Positions 45,201 to 54,424 are shown, numbered from the stretch's first letter. The stretch: DNA of 64,000 bases from an uncultured Bacilli bacterium (GCA_934100165.1 CAKOPN010000004.1:62001-126000), one strand, 5' to 3'. Program-made: numbers and translations. The notes: generated by a model not told the origin, from the sequence alone.

Positions 45201-45356
45201 AATTAGTAAGTGATTTATTCCTACTCCACTTTTTAATTTTCTTATAACTCTTGCAGTTAATACAGCAGTTTTACCACTTCCTGCTCCTGCTGATACGATA
45301 ATATTTGTATTTTCTTTATCAATTGCAAGTTGTTGTTCTTCTGTCCATCTAGGCAT
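42261..45356 (-). CDS. addA: AddA helicase-nuclease subunit
   Basis: UvrD-type helicase joined to a RecB-like nuclease. Motif I VSAGAGSGKTAVLTAR, IMIDEYQDTSDLQ (motif II), VGDIKQSIYRFR (III), and LFYVALTRAKEKM (VI) are visible. The C-terminal nuclease has GIIDLIL and IIDYKLK. With AddB it processes double-strand breaks for RecA recombination. At 1,031 residues it is shorter than Bacillus AddA (about 1,230). Its ATG overlaps addB by 8 bases. Confidence 0.95.
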   Translation of the reverse strand: MPRWTEEQQLAIDKENTNIIVSAGAGSGKTAVLTARVIRKLKSGVGINHLLILTFTKKAAKEMKERIRKAIIADESIIKELDYLDSSYITTFDSFALSIVKKYSYLLNVRKDVKIADSSIIYFQKKAILDETFENLYKEKDEKFLKLISDFTIKDDRDIKKYIFDISNKLDLKYNKEEYLDGYIESYYKENNFENLYKEYLEILKEKIKEINDKLEELSHHADTDFFLKYNDAFIPLLGSETYDEIKRNSVISFTHLRLPSNSSDEAKSLKEEVKSCLDNLVKIMPWSSYDELKESFFSTKGYIYPIVKIIKMLDSKINEFKHQKDIYDFTDISKMAIRVLKENDDVKEELKYFFKEIMIDEYQDTSDLQEEFVKMIDNDDVYMVGDIKQSIYRFRNANPYLFKYKYDTYAQNNGGFKIDLTKNFRSRLEVIDNVNLIFSAIMNDSLGGADYKVSHKMIFGNTTYIEEGLTTQNNNLEIYNYEYDKTSPYSKEEIEIFCIAKDIKEKIESKYQIFDKDKKILRDITYNDFAILLDKSKSFDLYKKVFEYLGVPLTIYTSLNITKEIEISLIKNILKLIISASEKKYDTEFKYAFTSIARSYLFEYTDEEIFNYVRYSNYSESSIMKIVDEIKDDITSLSLGEVMSLIISKFSLYTKGIKSGNIENKISSIDSILSIAIDLGSVGYGIYEFYDYLENLTEEEYKLEVKKQDYISDSVKIMTIHASKGLEFSICYFASLHSKFNIQDLNDKFSYSEKYGIITPYYNEGIGKTFIKMLYKENYINEEISEKIRLFYVALTRAKEKMIMVTSLDNPKENIQIKDARSFLDMLLSIKDSLIAYCKEVDIKSLNLTKNYNLIKEYNYKDAIEKTTDKIYVESLNFKEKEKTSKQISKETKTLLSKEDKEKMEFGTKMHEVFEYLDFKNPNIQSLPISDYFKAKIEKFLSLINTKDIINVYKEYEFSYEKDDNYFHGIIDLILEYEDKIKIIDYKLKNTDDENYDKQIKTYKEYLSTKTNKKIETYLFSILKEKLEEK

Positions 45357-47769
45357 TTAAATCACCTTCTTTTAAGAAATCAAGATTCTTTAATTTTTCT
45401 ATTTTTACAATGTCTTCGTTTTTTCTGAAACAAATATCCTTAAATCTGCAATTAGCACACCCAGTAATTTCATCTAGTTTGTCCGTTGAAAACTTCTTTG
45501 GATTTATCTTGAAGTCGCTAGATAGAATAGAATCTCTTGCATCATCTATTTTCTTTCCTACCAAATCCATAAGTTTGTCCATTTCTTCTTCACTAAGAAT
45601 TTTAGTAGTACTTCTAAATCCACTTTTACCATATGACATTCCTTTAATATATTTGCTTTTTTCGTATGTTGGATCAAATCTTTCAAGTGATAATTCATCA
45701 TTTAATGTATATCCGAATAATCTTAAACTTTCCTTCTTTAAGTCAAGATATGTTTTCTTTTGTTCAATATTTACTTCTCCATTAAATATTCTTTGAAGAT
45801 AAAATCCGACAAAAGTTGGATTATCAAATAGCTTACTTTCTCTTATTAAATATATGTATGTTAAAAGCTGAAGGTTTAGGCCGTAATAACTATCATAAAC
45901 ATCTATATCTGCACCACCAGTTTTGTAGTCAATTACAGAAATAAGAGTTTTGCCATCGTATTCCTTATACATTATCTTATCTACAAAACCTTTGAATATA
46001 ACTTTTATATCTTTTGATTTATCTATTATTATATTTTTTTCTGTACAAACATTTGTAAGGCCAGTTTCTTTATCAAATTCCCTAATCCACTCTAAAATTA
46101 TTTGCAATTCTTTCCTTAATTTTTCTAAGTAGAAGCTTTCTTTTTCTGTGAAAGCTCTTTCCTCATATGGATTCGTTCTTTGATAGTATTCATACTCCTT
46201 ATCTAAATCAAAATCTTTTTTATACATTTTTGATAGAACAAAGTGAAATAAATTACCAAGATATGTTGAAAAGTTAGTTTCATATTTATCAACTTTCAAA
46301 ATATTTGTCAAATAATAACGATATTGACATTTGTAAAAAGTGTTCATAGCTGTATAAGAGAGTGTTAGACCATCTTTTAAATATTCTTTTAATGTGTCAA
46401 TTGGTATCTTTTTATATGAATTGTTATATTCTCTATAAGGAATTTTGAATGTATTGAAGTATGCTGGTAATAGTGAGTCTTTTTTGTCATATTTAATTAA
46501 ATCATCAATCATAGAAGCTAGTTTTATTTCTGAACACATAAGTGAATAGCTTCTATTTTTATTTCTAATTCCCTTTTCTTTTTCAAACATTGCAATTATT
46601 GTAGATGGGAAAGCATCATCGTCTTCAGTATGTAACCTGTAAGTAGCTATTAAATTTGGTATACAGTTTAATGCATTTTCTGTTAATGTTTTCTCTATTT
46701 TATTTAACTCTGGTATACTTTCTATTAGAATACCATCTTTTAAGTCATCCGTTATGTAATCTTCATCCTTATGAATAATTGGCACAACACCTTGATTGAA
46801 TCCCATTAAAAATACGTAGTCCTCTTCATCAAAAAAATTATCTTTAAACGATGTTACATTTACCAATTCTGTATTTTTAGAATTTTCTATAATTGTGTTA
46901 GAAAAGTCGTGTTCAACCGCACTTAATAATATAGCAAAATCATATTCTAAAGTATTGTATTTATTATAGATAGATAAAATTTTGGAATGTATTTTATTAT
47001 TTTCTTCTTTTGCGAGGTTATATTTTTGTTCAAGATATTCAAGTGAAGAAGAGAAACTCCTATTTTCTTTTAAATTGTTAAAAGCATCTTTTCCCATTAT
47101 TGTAGTAAAAAGATTTGTAGAATTTGTTAAAGAAACCGGAATATTATGCATAGAGAAAAGTTTAAGTATTACACTTTCGTAATCACTTCCTATATTTACT
47201 AGATGGATTTTAGATAAAGGAATGTTTTCTTTTGTTAACTCTACAATTTTTTCAATTACAAACATGACTTCATCTTCTAAGGTATCAAGTTCAAATGCTG
47301 TATGTTTCACATTTATTTTATCTTTTTTGATGTATTCAACATTTGAAAAGTTACTAAGCATGTCTCTATAAAAAATATTTACATAATCATAACCATAAAC
47401 AATTACATTTTTGTCTTTATAATAGTTAAAGAAAAGTTCATCTTTTATTAACAAACCATTATTGATAAGTTCCTTTTTTAAAGATACTAGAAAGTCTAGT
47501 TTTTTCTTATCATATTTTTTTTCTTCAATATAATACATATTCCTAATATAATTTTCTGCGACCTCATACTTATAGCCGTGTTTTTCCATCAAATATAAAA
47601 TTGCTTTGTAATCATAATCAAAATATACTTTTCTTTTTACTTCATCTAAAGAATATATTTTTACGCTTACTAGTTTATTCATGCTATTTATTTTTTCTAA
47701 TACTCTCTTTTTAATAAGTGTTGGCACAATTAAAAGCGTTTCTTTATTTATAATATTTAGAAAATTCAT
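45349..47769 (-). CDS. addB: AddB nuclease/iron-sulfur subunit
   Basis: 806 residues, much shorter than Bacillus AddB (about 1,160). The C-terminal nuclease has GFVDKIM and VIDYKTGG, and the flanking cysteines (CQYRYYLTNIL upstream; CANCRFKDICF downstream) form the 4Fe-4S site known in AddB. The N-terminal inactive helicase part is reduced, and I see no Walker A loop of the GRSGSGKT type. ATG at 47769 has AAAGG 8 bases upstream; a GTG three codons earlier lacks proper spacing. It is translationally coupled to addA. Confidence 0.88.
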   Translation of the reverse strand: MNFLNIINKETLLIVPTLIKKRVLEKINSMNKLVSVKIYSLDEVKRKVYFDYDYKAILYLMEKHGYKYEVAENYIRNMYYIEEKKYDKKKLDFLVSLKKELINNGLLIKDELFFNYYKDKNVIVYGYDYVNIFYRDMLSNFSNVEYIKKDKINVKHTAFELDTLEDEVMFVIEKIVELTKENIPLSKIHLVNIGSDYESVILKLFSMHNIPVSLTNSTNLFTTIMGKDAFNNLKENRSFSSSLEYLEQKYNLAKEENNKIHSKILSIYNKYNTLEYDFAILLSAVEHDFSNTIIENSKNTELVNVTSFKDNFFDEEDYVFLMGFNQGVVPIIHKDEDYITDDLKDGILIESIPELNKIEKTLTENALNCIPNLIATYRLHTEDDDAFPSTIIAMFEKEKGIRNKNRSYSLMCSEIKLASMIDDLIKYDKKDSLLPAYFNTFKIPYREYNNSYKKIPIDTLKEYLKDGLTLSYTAMNTFYKCQYRYYLTNILKVDKYETNFSTYLGNLFHFVLSKMYKKDFDLDKEYEYYQRTNPYEERAFTEKESFYLEKLRKELQIILEWIREFDKETGLTNVCTEKNIIIDKSKDIKVIFKGFVDKIMYKEYDGKTLISVIDYKTGGADIDVYDSYYGLNLQLLTYIYLIRESKLFDNPTFVGFYLQRIFNGEVNIEQKKTYLDLKKESLRLFGYTLNDELSLERFDPTYEKSKYIKGMSYGKSGFRSTTKILSEEEMDKLMDLVGKKIDDARDSILSSDFKINPKKFSTDKLDEITGCANCRFKDICFRKNEDIVKIEKLKNLDFLKEGDLNA

Positions 47770-47892
47770 ATACATCACCTTTAATTATTTTATCATAAAA
47801 AGATTTAAGATAATATACTTTATACTACTAGTTACCGCTTTTATTTTCATAGTTATTAAAATCTCTAGTTAAACTTTTTTACTCATAATATA

Positions 47893-47922
47893 AATAAAAG
47901 AGTGACTTTTAGTCACCCTTTT
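47893..47922 (-). terminator. Terminator after the giant glycine-rich surface protein gene
   Basis: On the minus strand AAAAGGGTGACT pairs with AGTCACTCTTTT across an AAA loop, followed by ATTTAT. Confidence 0.75.
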
Positions 47923-47934
47923 CATTAAGACAAA

Positions 47935-50900
47935 TTAAGATATGTGCTTAATTATTGCTTTTCCATCCCCTGTTCCTGTACTTCCTGATTCAACTAATGT
48001 TGAATATGATTGGTTAATATAATATGTTCCATTGCTTCCAGCATATCCACTTGCCTGACAAGTATTTGCAGCGCCACTACCTCCAAGTGTACCGCCTCCG
48101 CCGTTTCCACCTCTTGCTCCGGCTGCTCCCATATTTCTATACTTACATCCTCCGCAAGTTGTTGAACCATTACTTTTTCTATACCAACCTCCGTCGGCAC
48201 CGCCGCCTCCACCGCCGCCTCCGTTGGCTCTTAAATATACTGTGTCTCCTAAAGCAAAATATGTTGATCCACCGCCGCCGCCTCCGCCGCCACTTACGCC
48301 AGATCCAACGACTCCTGTTGATCCATCACTTAATCCACCAGTACCAAGCTGTGTATCACCATAAGAACTATCTGTTCCTTTTCCTCCTACCCATACAATG
48401 TATGTTTCATTTGCTTCCAATGTTACTGTAGCTTTTACATAGCCACCATTTCCTCCGGCTCCTCCTGAACCACCACTACATAGTCCAAGACCACCTGCTC
48501 CACCTTTGGCACCATAAAGTGTAATTTCATATGTACCAGTTAATGGTGCTATAAACGTTTGGGCTGTTCCTGTGTACACATATTCTTCTGGACTTAATAC
48601 AAACACTAATGTTTCAGCCATATATGGTGTATCTTTATTATCTAAATCATCATTGATTGTACCATTACTTGTACCGATTGAATACAACCATAAATATTTT
48701 GTTTCGTTAAGTCCATTAGCTGTGAAAGCTGTTCCAGGAGTATAATCATTCCAGCTTCCCCCTACTAATGATGTCTCACTTGTTGAAATATAATATTTAT
48801 ATATATTATTTGAAGATAAGTCTGAACCCGTGGTATTTTTGATATTGACTGTTATGTTAGCAACAGTAGATTTCATATTAACTGTTGGAACCAAACTTAA
48901 TGTACTATCAGCTTTTATTAAAGTTATTTTTGCATAACCGGCACTAGATTTAGCACAATCTGCTGTTGCTGTTTCAGAAATACAACTTGATGTTCCATTT
49001 GACTCTGTTCTTGTATCATCTGCATCAGAAGTTGTACAGTTGTAACAATACATGTGTTTTGTTACACCATCATATGTTAACAAGCTACTATTTGCTATAT
49101 AACCTGAACCACCGGCTCCTGCAGTACTTGATCCACTTGTTCCTCCGTAATATCCACTTCCTGCTCCGCCTGCCCAGCCTGATGTTCCGTTATCACCTCT
49201 ACCAAAACTTCCACCACTAGTTTGTGTTCCACCTGTAGTAGTTGTACCACTTGTATGTTTATTTCCAGTGACACCACTTATTCCGCCGCCACTTCCTCCT
49301 GAGTAGTATTGGTTACCATTTGTCCATGATGCACCACCGCCGCCACCACCTGATACAATTAAGATTGTATCTTTTTGAGATGATTTTGCTGATAACAATC
49401 CTGTGCTAGTGGAAATATGTGTAGCTCCACCACCACCGCGACCAGTACCATATACATTGTTAACTCCAGTTCCTCCACCATTATATCCACCTGATGAACT
49501 ATCTGTTGTTCCGCCTACATTTATATATAATTGTTGGCCTTGACTTAGTTTTACTACTCCTACCGAATATCCACCGTATCCTCCAATAGATGTAGAATGA
49601 GTTCCACCTTGTGCTCCCCATGTTTCTAGTTTATAGTATCCATCTGCTGGTGCTGTGAAAATTTGTTCACTTCCGGTATATGAGAATTCACTTTTTAATA
49701 TAAAGTCTAGCTTTTTAACCATATATGGTGTGTTGCTACTACTTAATGAATCATTGATTGTACCATCTTCTGTACTTATCGAATATATCCATAAGTATGC
49801 TATATCACTTTTTTTCTTAATATTAAATGTCGTTCCAGGAGTATATACATTCCAATTTCCGCCTGTTAGTGATGTTTCACTTGTTGAAACATAATATTTA
49901 TATATATTATTTGAAGATAAATCCGATCCAGTTTTGTTTTCAATATTTATAGTAACATCAATAGAAGTAGGTTTTTTATTTATTACAGGTGTTAATTTTA
50001 ATGTACTGTCAATTTCTATCAATGTAATTTTAGAATATCCATTTCCAGATTTAGCACAATTAGTTGTTGCTGTTTCAGAAGTACAACTTGATGTTCCATT
50101 TGACTCTGTTCTAGTTGAATCTGCAGTTGATGTTGTACAATTGTAGCAATACATGTGTTTTGTTACACCATCATATGTTAACAAGCTACTATTTGCTATA
50201 TAACCTGAACCACCGGCTCCTGCAGTACTTGATCCACTTGTTCCTCCGTAATATCCACTTCCTGCTCCGCCTGCCCAGCCTGATGTTCCGTTATCACCTC
50301 TACCAAAACTTCCACCACTAGTTTGTGTTCCACCTGTAGTAGTTGTACCACTTGTATGTTTATTTCCAGTGACACCACTTATTCCGCCGCCACTTCCTCC
50401 TGAGTAGTATTGGTTACCATTTGTCCATGATGCACCACCGCCGCCACCACCTGATACAATTAAGATTGTATCTTTTTGAGATGATTTTGCTGATAACAAT
50501 CCTGTGCTAGTGGAAATATGTGTAGCTCCACCACCACCGCGACCAGTACCATATACATTGTTAACTCCAGTTCCTCCACCATTATATCCACCTGATGAAC
50601 TATCTGTTGTTCCGCCTACATTTATATATAATTGTTGGCCTTGACTTAGTTTTACTACTCCTACCGAATATCCACCGTATCCTCCAATAGATGTAGAATG
50701 AGTTCCACCTTGTGCTCCCCATGTTTCTAGTTTATAGTATCCATCTACTGGTGCCGTAAATATTTGTTCACTTCCTGTATAATCAAATGTTGTAGTGCTC
50801 TTATATAATTGCACTGATATAGCAGAATAATATATGCCATTATTTGCTTTGCCGCCACTCGTATTACCTGCATTATCACTTACGGCGTAAACAAGTAAAT

Positions 50901-51669
50901 AATACGTTCCACTTGTACTTACGCTATCAGTAAAGTCAGATCCACTAACATAATTTTTCCAAGTACACCCTGAAGCAACTGTACTACTTGTTGATAGGCA
51001 ATATTTATATATATTAGTGTTAGATAATCCACTACCTCCAACTTCATCTTTGGCAACTATATTAAAAGTTGCACTCAAATCAGATTTAGACACAAACCTA
51101 ACTGTTAATGTAGGTGGAGTAAAATCATATATGTCGAACTCATAATTGACATTACAAACACTTGTTATCTTAGCCGAATCAACCGTTGTACCATCTTTAT
51201 ATTTAGATATAACAGAAAATGCCGTTTTACCAGGTGAAATTACTGCATTTTCAACTAAATCTGAAGTACATTCAACATTAGTATCTGTGCTTGTTATAGT
51301 TACGCTTGATACTTTATATTTAATACTAGTTGTGTTGCTAATTTCACCTGCATAAGTTATTTTTGAAGCAGCATTTGGTAGTGTATTGTAAAGTTTTAAA
51401 CTCTTCTTATAATACTCAGGCGTATATGTTTCATACCCTTCACTTTCACTACCACTTGATGCTATGCCAGTTATTCTAACATCTTCTTTTACACGCAAGA
51501 ATGCTTCTCCCGAAATACTCAAATTTTGATTTAAGGCAGCATATCCAATGGAAAGCATTATTGCTAATACCATAACGAATATAAAAATTGGTATAATATT
51601 CTTCTTGTAAAAATTGTTTTGTTTCTTTATTTCATCATTAGCTACAACATATTTTTTTAATTTTTTCAT
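47935..51669 (-). CDS. Giant membrane-anchored glycine-rich surface protein with tandem repeats
   Basis: 1,244 residues. A basic cytoplasmic start is followed by one membrane helix (IIPIFIFVMVLAIMLSIGYA), then ALNQNLSISGEAFLR and a beta domain shared with the phase-variable gene at the left edge. Next is a LSTSSTVASGCTW...DNAGNTSGGK module, shared with the giant prepilin. Then come two near-identical glycine-rich domains (TGSEQIFTAPVDGYYKLETW, GGYGGYSVGVVKLSQGQQLY, GRGGGGATHIS) separated by a linker module, and a third, diverged glycine-rich domain at the end. The GRGGGGATHIS type resembles the Gly-rich Pfam family that includes the ALK ectodomain. No LPXTG signal is seen; anchoring is by the N-terminal helix. 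Role: probably adhesin; ligand unknown. AGAGGA precedes the ATG. Confidence 0.85.
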   Translation of the reverse strand: MKKLKKYVVANDEIKKQNNFYKKNIIPIFIFVMVLAIMLSIGYAALNQNLSISGEAFLRVKEDVRITGIASSGSESEGYETYTPEYYKKSLKLYNTLPNAASKITYAGEISNTTSIKYKVSSVTITSTDTNVECTSDLVENAVISPGKTAFSVISKYKDGTTVDSAKITSVCNVNYEFDIYDFTPPTLTVRFVSKSDLSATFNIVAKDEVGGSGLSNTNIYKYCLSTSSTVASGCTWKNYVSGSDFTDSVSTSGTYYLLVYAVSDNAGNTSGGKANNGIYYSAISVQLYKSTTTFDYTGSEQIFTAPVDGYYKLETWGAQGGTHSTSIGGYGGYSVGVVKLSQGQQLYINVGGTTDSSSGGYNGGGTGVNNVYGTGRGGGGATHISTSTGLLSAKSSQKDTILIVSGGGGGGASWTNGNQYYSGGSGGGISGVTGNKHTSGTTTTGGTQTSGGSFGRGDNGTSGWAGGAGSGYYGGTSGSSTAGAGGSGYIANSSLLTYDGVTKHMYCYNCTTSTADSTRTESNGTSSCTSETATTNCAKSGNGYSKITLIEIDSTLKLTPVINKKPTSIDVTINIENKTGSDLSSNNIYKYYVSTSETSLTGGNWNVYTPGTTFNIKKKSDIAYLWIYSISTEDGTINDSLSSSNTPYMVKKLDFILKSEFSYTGSEQIFTAPADGYYKLETWGAQGGTHSTSIGGYGGYSVGVVKLSQGQQLYINVGGTTDSSSGGYNGGGTGVNNVYGTGRGGGGATHISTSTGLLSAKSSQKDTILIVSGGGGGGASWTNGNQYYSGGSGGGISGVTGNKHTSGTTTTGGTQTSGGSFGRGDNGTSGWAGGAGSGYYGGTSGSSTAGAGGSGYIANSSLLTYDGVTKHMYCYNCTTSDADDTRTESNGTSSCISETATADCAKSSAGYAKITLIKADSTLSLVPTVNMKSTVANITVNIKNTTGSDLSSNNIYKYYISTSETSLVGGSWNDYTPGTAFTANGLNETKYLWLYSIGTSNGTINDDLDNKDTPYMAETLVFVLSPEEYVYTGTAQTFIAPLTGTYEITLYGAKGGAGGLGLCSGGSGGAGGNGGYVKATVTLEANETYIVWVGGKGTDSSYGDTQLGTGGLSDGSTGVVGSGVSGGGGGGGGSTYFALGDTVYLRANGGGGGGGGADGGWYRKSNGSTTCGGCKYRNMGAAGARGGNGGGGTLGGSGAANTCQASGYAGSNGTYYINQSYSTLVESGSTGTGDGKAIIKHIS
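49046..49645 (-). repeat. Perfect 600-bp direct repeat, copy 2 (downstream copy)
   Basis: I compared this block line by line with the copy 1,101 bp away and found no difference, including third codon positions. Identity ends abruptly on both sides. It encodes most of the second glycine-rich domain. The 1,101-bp spacing equals 367 codons, so recombination between copies would keep the frame. Confidence 0.88.
50147..50746 (-). repeat. Perfect 600-bp direct repeat, copy 1 (upstream copy)
   Basis: Partner of the copy 1,101 bp downstream in the gene. The flanking linkers are similar but clearly diverged, which suggests recent gene conversion or duplication limited to this block. Confidence 0.88.
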
Positions 51670-51700
51670 GTGTCTATCCTCTTATTATTATTCTAATAAA

Positions 51701-51729
51701 ATTTTATATTATTTAAGGACAGATTTCAA
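51701..51729 (-). promoter_or_regulatory. Promoter of the giant surface protein gene
   Basis: On the minus strand TTGAAA (51724-51729), 17-base spacer, TAAAAT (51701-51706), about 32 bases ahead of the ATG. It gives the gene its own start although the glycosidase gene lies closely upstream. Confidence 0.6.
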
Positions 51730-51735
51730 TATATT

Positions 51736-52935
51736 TTAGTCATTATTTATTATTTCCTTTACAAATATTATTTCCTTTTTTGTATTATCATTATGCTTGT
51801 TTTCATTGAAAATATAGTCATACCTAAAAAGAGAAAAACCATTGTAATTAGAGGCACTTCTACTGTAAAGTATTTGTCTTTTTATTATGTCACTATTTTC
51901 TATCCATTCATTTTTACCACTTAATGCATATTTATCAGTTGTACCTATCTTATAGAATGCTAAGGCTGGTATTATTTTTATTGACTCATCTTTTATCATG
52001 TTATTCCATTCGTCTAAGGTTTCTTTAAATGGTCTTGTTTGATTCTCAAATCCAAAATATATCTGTGGCATTATGTAATCTACATATCCTTTGCTTGCCA
52101 AGATTTTCTTAACATCTAAGTAACTATTTTCATAATCATTTTGAATATTTCCTTCTGGAGCAATTCCAAATTTCACATTTTCTTTAGTAACCTTTATCAT
52201 TTCATAAACATTTCTTACCAAAGTTGTTATGTTTTCAAGTCTATATTCTTCAAGAGATAATATCCCGCCATCTTTTTTATATTTTTCGTAAGAATGTAGG
52301 TCAATTTTTTTATCTGGGTAAAAATAATCATCAAAATGAATACCATCAACATCATAATTTTTAACAATTTCTTCTATACCTTTTACAATTAACTCTCTTA
52401 CTTCAGAACTTGCAGGATTTAAATATACCCCTTTTCCTTCTATTACTGCTGCATCTTTGTTTTTAATAAACTTATAATAAGGGCTATTTATCGAAACATT
52501 GTCTAGACTAGTTTGATTACTTATTCTAAAAGGGTTAATCCATGCTTCAAACTTTAATGATCTTTCATGTGCTTCTTTTATAAAAAATTCTAAAACATCA
52601 TAATTTGGATATGTATTTTTATTATTTAATACTGTATTGCTTACAGGATAATAATCAGATTTATACATGGAATCTGAAAATGCTCTTACATGAACAATAA
52701 CCGTGTTAAAGCCAAAGTCTTTAATGTCATCTAGCATTTTAGTTATATTTTTTTTACTTGTTTCTTCATCTTTTCCACTTATGTAAGAATTAAGTTCTAT
52801 GTATGATATGTATACTGCTTTTATTTCTTCATTCTCTTTAATATTTTCTTTTTGACCAGCAAAACCGTCTTTAAGAAAGGTTAATACAACAAAAAAAGAA
52901 CATATTACTGAAAATAATACTGTAATTTTTTTCAA
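51736..52935 (-). CDS. Family-10-like glycoside hydrolase (GHL10/YngK type), membrane-anchored or secreted
   Basis: 399 residues: an N-terminal hydrophobic signal or anchor (ITVLFSVICSFFVVLTFL), then a TIM-barrel glycosidase of the PF02638 type. Family motifs include KAVYISYIEL, VHVRAFSDSMYKS, FEAWINPFRIS, VDGIHFDDYFYP (acidic catalytic region), FGIAPEGN and VDYIMPQIYFGF. Related YngK-type proteins are thought to act on cell wall glycans. The start is TTG with GGTGA 6 bases upstream. It lies immediately before the surface protein gene, so both may contribute to surface remodelling. Confidence 0.85.
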   Translation of the reverse strand: MKKITVLFSVICSFFVVLTFLKDGFAGQKENIKENEEIKAVYISYIELNSYISGKDEETSKKNITKMLDDIKDFGFNTVIVHVRAFSDSMYKSDYYPVSNTVLNNKNTYPNYDVLEFFIKEAHERSLKFEAWINPFRISNQTSLDNVSINSPYYKFIKNKDAAVIEGKGVYLNPASSEVRELIVKGIEEIVKNYDVDGIHFDDYFYPDKKIDLHSYEKYKKDGGILSLEEYRLENITTLVRNVYEMIKVTKENVKFGIAPEGNIQNDYENSYLDVKKILASKGYVDYIMPQIYFGFENQTRPFKETLDEWNNMIKDESIKIIPALAFYKIGTTDKYALSGKNEWIENSDIIKRQILYSRSASNYNGFSLFRYDYIFNENKHNDNTKKEIIFVKEIINND

Positions 52936-52976
52936 ATATCATCACCAGTTAAGAATATGTTCTAAATTATTTAATA

Positions 52977-54011
52977 TTACTTTTTATTGTAGATAAACAT
53001 GCAGTCACCAAATGAGAAAAAGCGATATTTTTCTTTTACTGCTTCATTATATGCATTTAGTATGTTTTCTCTTCCTGCTAGTGCACTAACAAGCATTACT
53101 AAAGTTGATTTTGGCAAGTGAAAGTTAGTTATTAAGTTATCTACTATTTTGTATTTGTATCCAGGATATATAAATATGTCAGTATTTCCACAGCAAGGAG
53201 TTAGTTTTCCATACTTTGTCATAACTGTTTCAAGTACTCTTACAGATGTTGTACCTACTGCTACAATTTTTTTACCATTTTTCATAGTATCATTAAGAGT
53301 ATCTACTGCTTCCTTGCTAAGTTCATAATATTCGCTGTGCATATGATGTTCTTCTATGTTCTCAGTGTTTACTGGTCTAAAAGTTCCAAGGCCAACATGA
53401 AGTGTTACATAGACAATATTAACTTTTTTATTTTTTAGCTCTTCTAGTATTTCTTTTGTAAAGTGAAGGCCTGCTGTTGGTGCTGCTGCACTACCTATGT
53501 TTTTTGCGTATACTGTTTGATATCTTGATTGATCATTTAATTTTTCATGAATATAAGGTGGTAATGGCATAGTTCCAAGCTTGTCTAAAATCTCATATAA
53601 AACGCCATCATAAATTAGTTCAAAGTTTCTAATTCCATCATCTAAAACTTCTGTGCATTTTGCTTTCAACAATCCATCACCGAAAGAGACAATTGTTCCT
53701 TCTTTTACTCTTTTTGCTGGACGTGTCAAGGCTTGCCAAGTATTTCCTTCTGTATTTTTTAAAAGAAGTACTTCTATAACGGCATGAGTATCTGTCTTTT
53801 CCCCAATTAGCCTTGCTGGTATTACTTTTGTGTCATTTAAGACAATTGAGTCTCCCTCTTCAAAATACTCTACAATATCTTTAAATATTTTATGTTCTAT
53901 TTCACCAGTATTTTTATTAAGCACCAACATTCTTGATGATGATCTATCTTTTAGTGGTGTTTGAGCAATAAGCTCTTCTGGTAATTCATAATCAAAATCT
54001 TCTAGTTTCAT
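52977..54011 (-). CDS. queA: S-adenosylmethionine:tRNA ribosyltransferase-isomerase
   Basis: 344 residues with the family blocks FDYELPEELIAQTP, LNDTKVIPARL, GAAPTAGLHFT-like (SAAAPTAGLHFTKEIL), HVGLGTFRPV and NFHLPKSTLVMLVSAL. It makes epoxyqueuosine on tRNA wobble guanosines. The gene is in the usual ruvA-ruvB-queA order, with one small gene between. No preQ1 riboswitch or other que gene is seen in the window. Confidence 0.97.
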   Translation of the reverse strand: MKLEDFDYELPEELIAQTPLKDRSSSRMLVLNKNTGEIEHKIFKDIVEYFEEGDSIVLNDTKVIPARLIGEKTDTHAVIEVLLLKNTEGNTWQALTRPAKRVKEGTIVSFGDGLLKAKCTEVLDDGIRNFELIYDGVLYEILDKLGTMPLPPYIHEKLNDQSRYQTVYAKNIGSAAAPTAGLHFTKEILEELKNKKVNIVYVTLHVGLGTFRPVNTENIEEHHMHSEYYELSKEAVDTLNDTMKNGKKIVAVGTTSVRVLETVMTKYGKLTPCCGNTDIFIYPGYKYKIVDNLITNFHLPKSTLVMLVSALAGRENILNAYNEAVKEKYRFFSFGDCMFIYNKK

Positions 54012-54013
54012 AA

Positions 54014-54424
54014 TTACTTCGCTTTTCCTTTTTCTTTTGCCATTTGTTGTAATCTATTTACGGCAAGATTTGTAAAAATTTGTTTTGACTTTGGATTTTT
54101 ATAATCCATTCCTGATGCTAAATACATTCCTTCAACATAATCTAATTTTGATATTTCTTCTTGTGGTGATGTTGATGTTTTTGTAATTTCTTCTAATACT
54201 TCTTTTGTACCTAGCATAGTTACTAATTCTTCATAGTCTTCTTCATTTTCTTCAGAAATAAATGTTGTAAAAAGAGCTAGCTCTCTTGGTGCTAAGGCCT
54301 TTATTTTATCTTGATGCATTCTATAAAGACTACCAAGAGTTTCTGCTACTTTGTTTTCATCTTTATTTAATACTTCTGAATAAGTTACTGCCATCGTAGC
54401 AACTTCTTGTAAATAATTGTTCAT
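54014..54424 (-). CDS. Small conserved-looking helical protein of the ruvAB-queA operon, function unknown
   Basis: 136 residues, acidic and helical, no signal or membrane segment. It is coupled to ruvB (1 base after its stop, with GGAGGT in the last ruvB codons) and to queA (2 bases). I do not recognise a family; the regions APRELALFTTFISEE and YLASGMDYKNPKSKQIFTNL look ordered. The tight fit between two housekeeping genes suggests a real gene, perhaps lineage-specific. A role in recombination or tRNA modification would be speculation. Confidence 0.7.
   Translation of the reverse strand: MNNYLQEVATMAVTYSEVLNKDENKVAETLGSLYRMHQDKIKALAPRELALFTTFISEENEEDYEELVTMLGTKEVLEEITKTSTSPQEEISKLDYVEGMYLASGMDYKNPKSKQIFTNLAVNRLQQMAKEKGKAK

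Noticed and set aside
49046..50746. CRISPR or tandem short repeats in the giant surface gene
   Set aside because: The repeats are long coding domains in frame, not short palindromic repeats with spacers.
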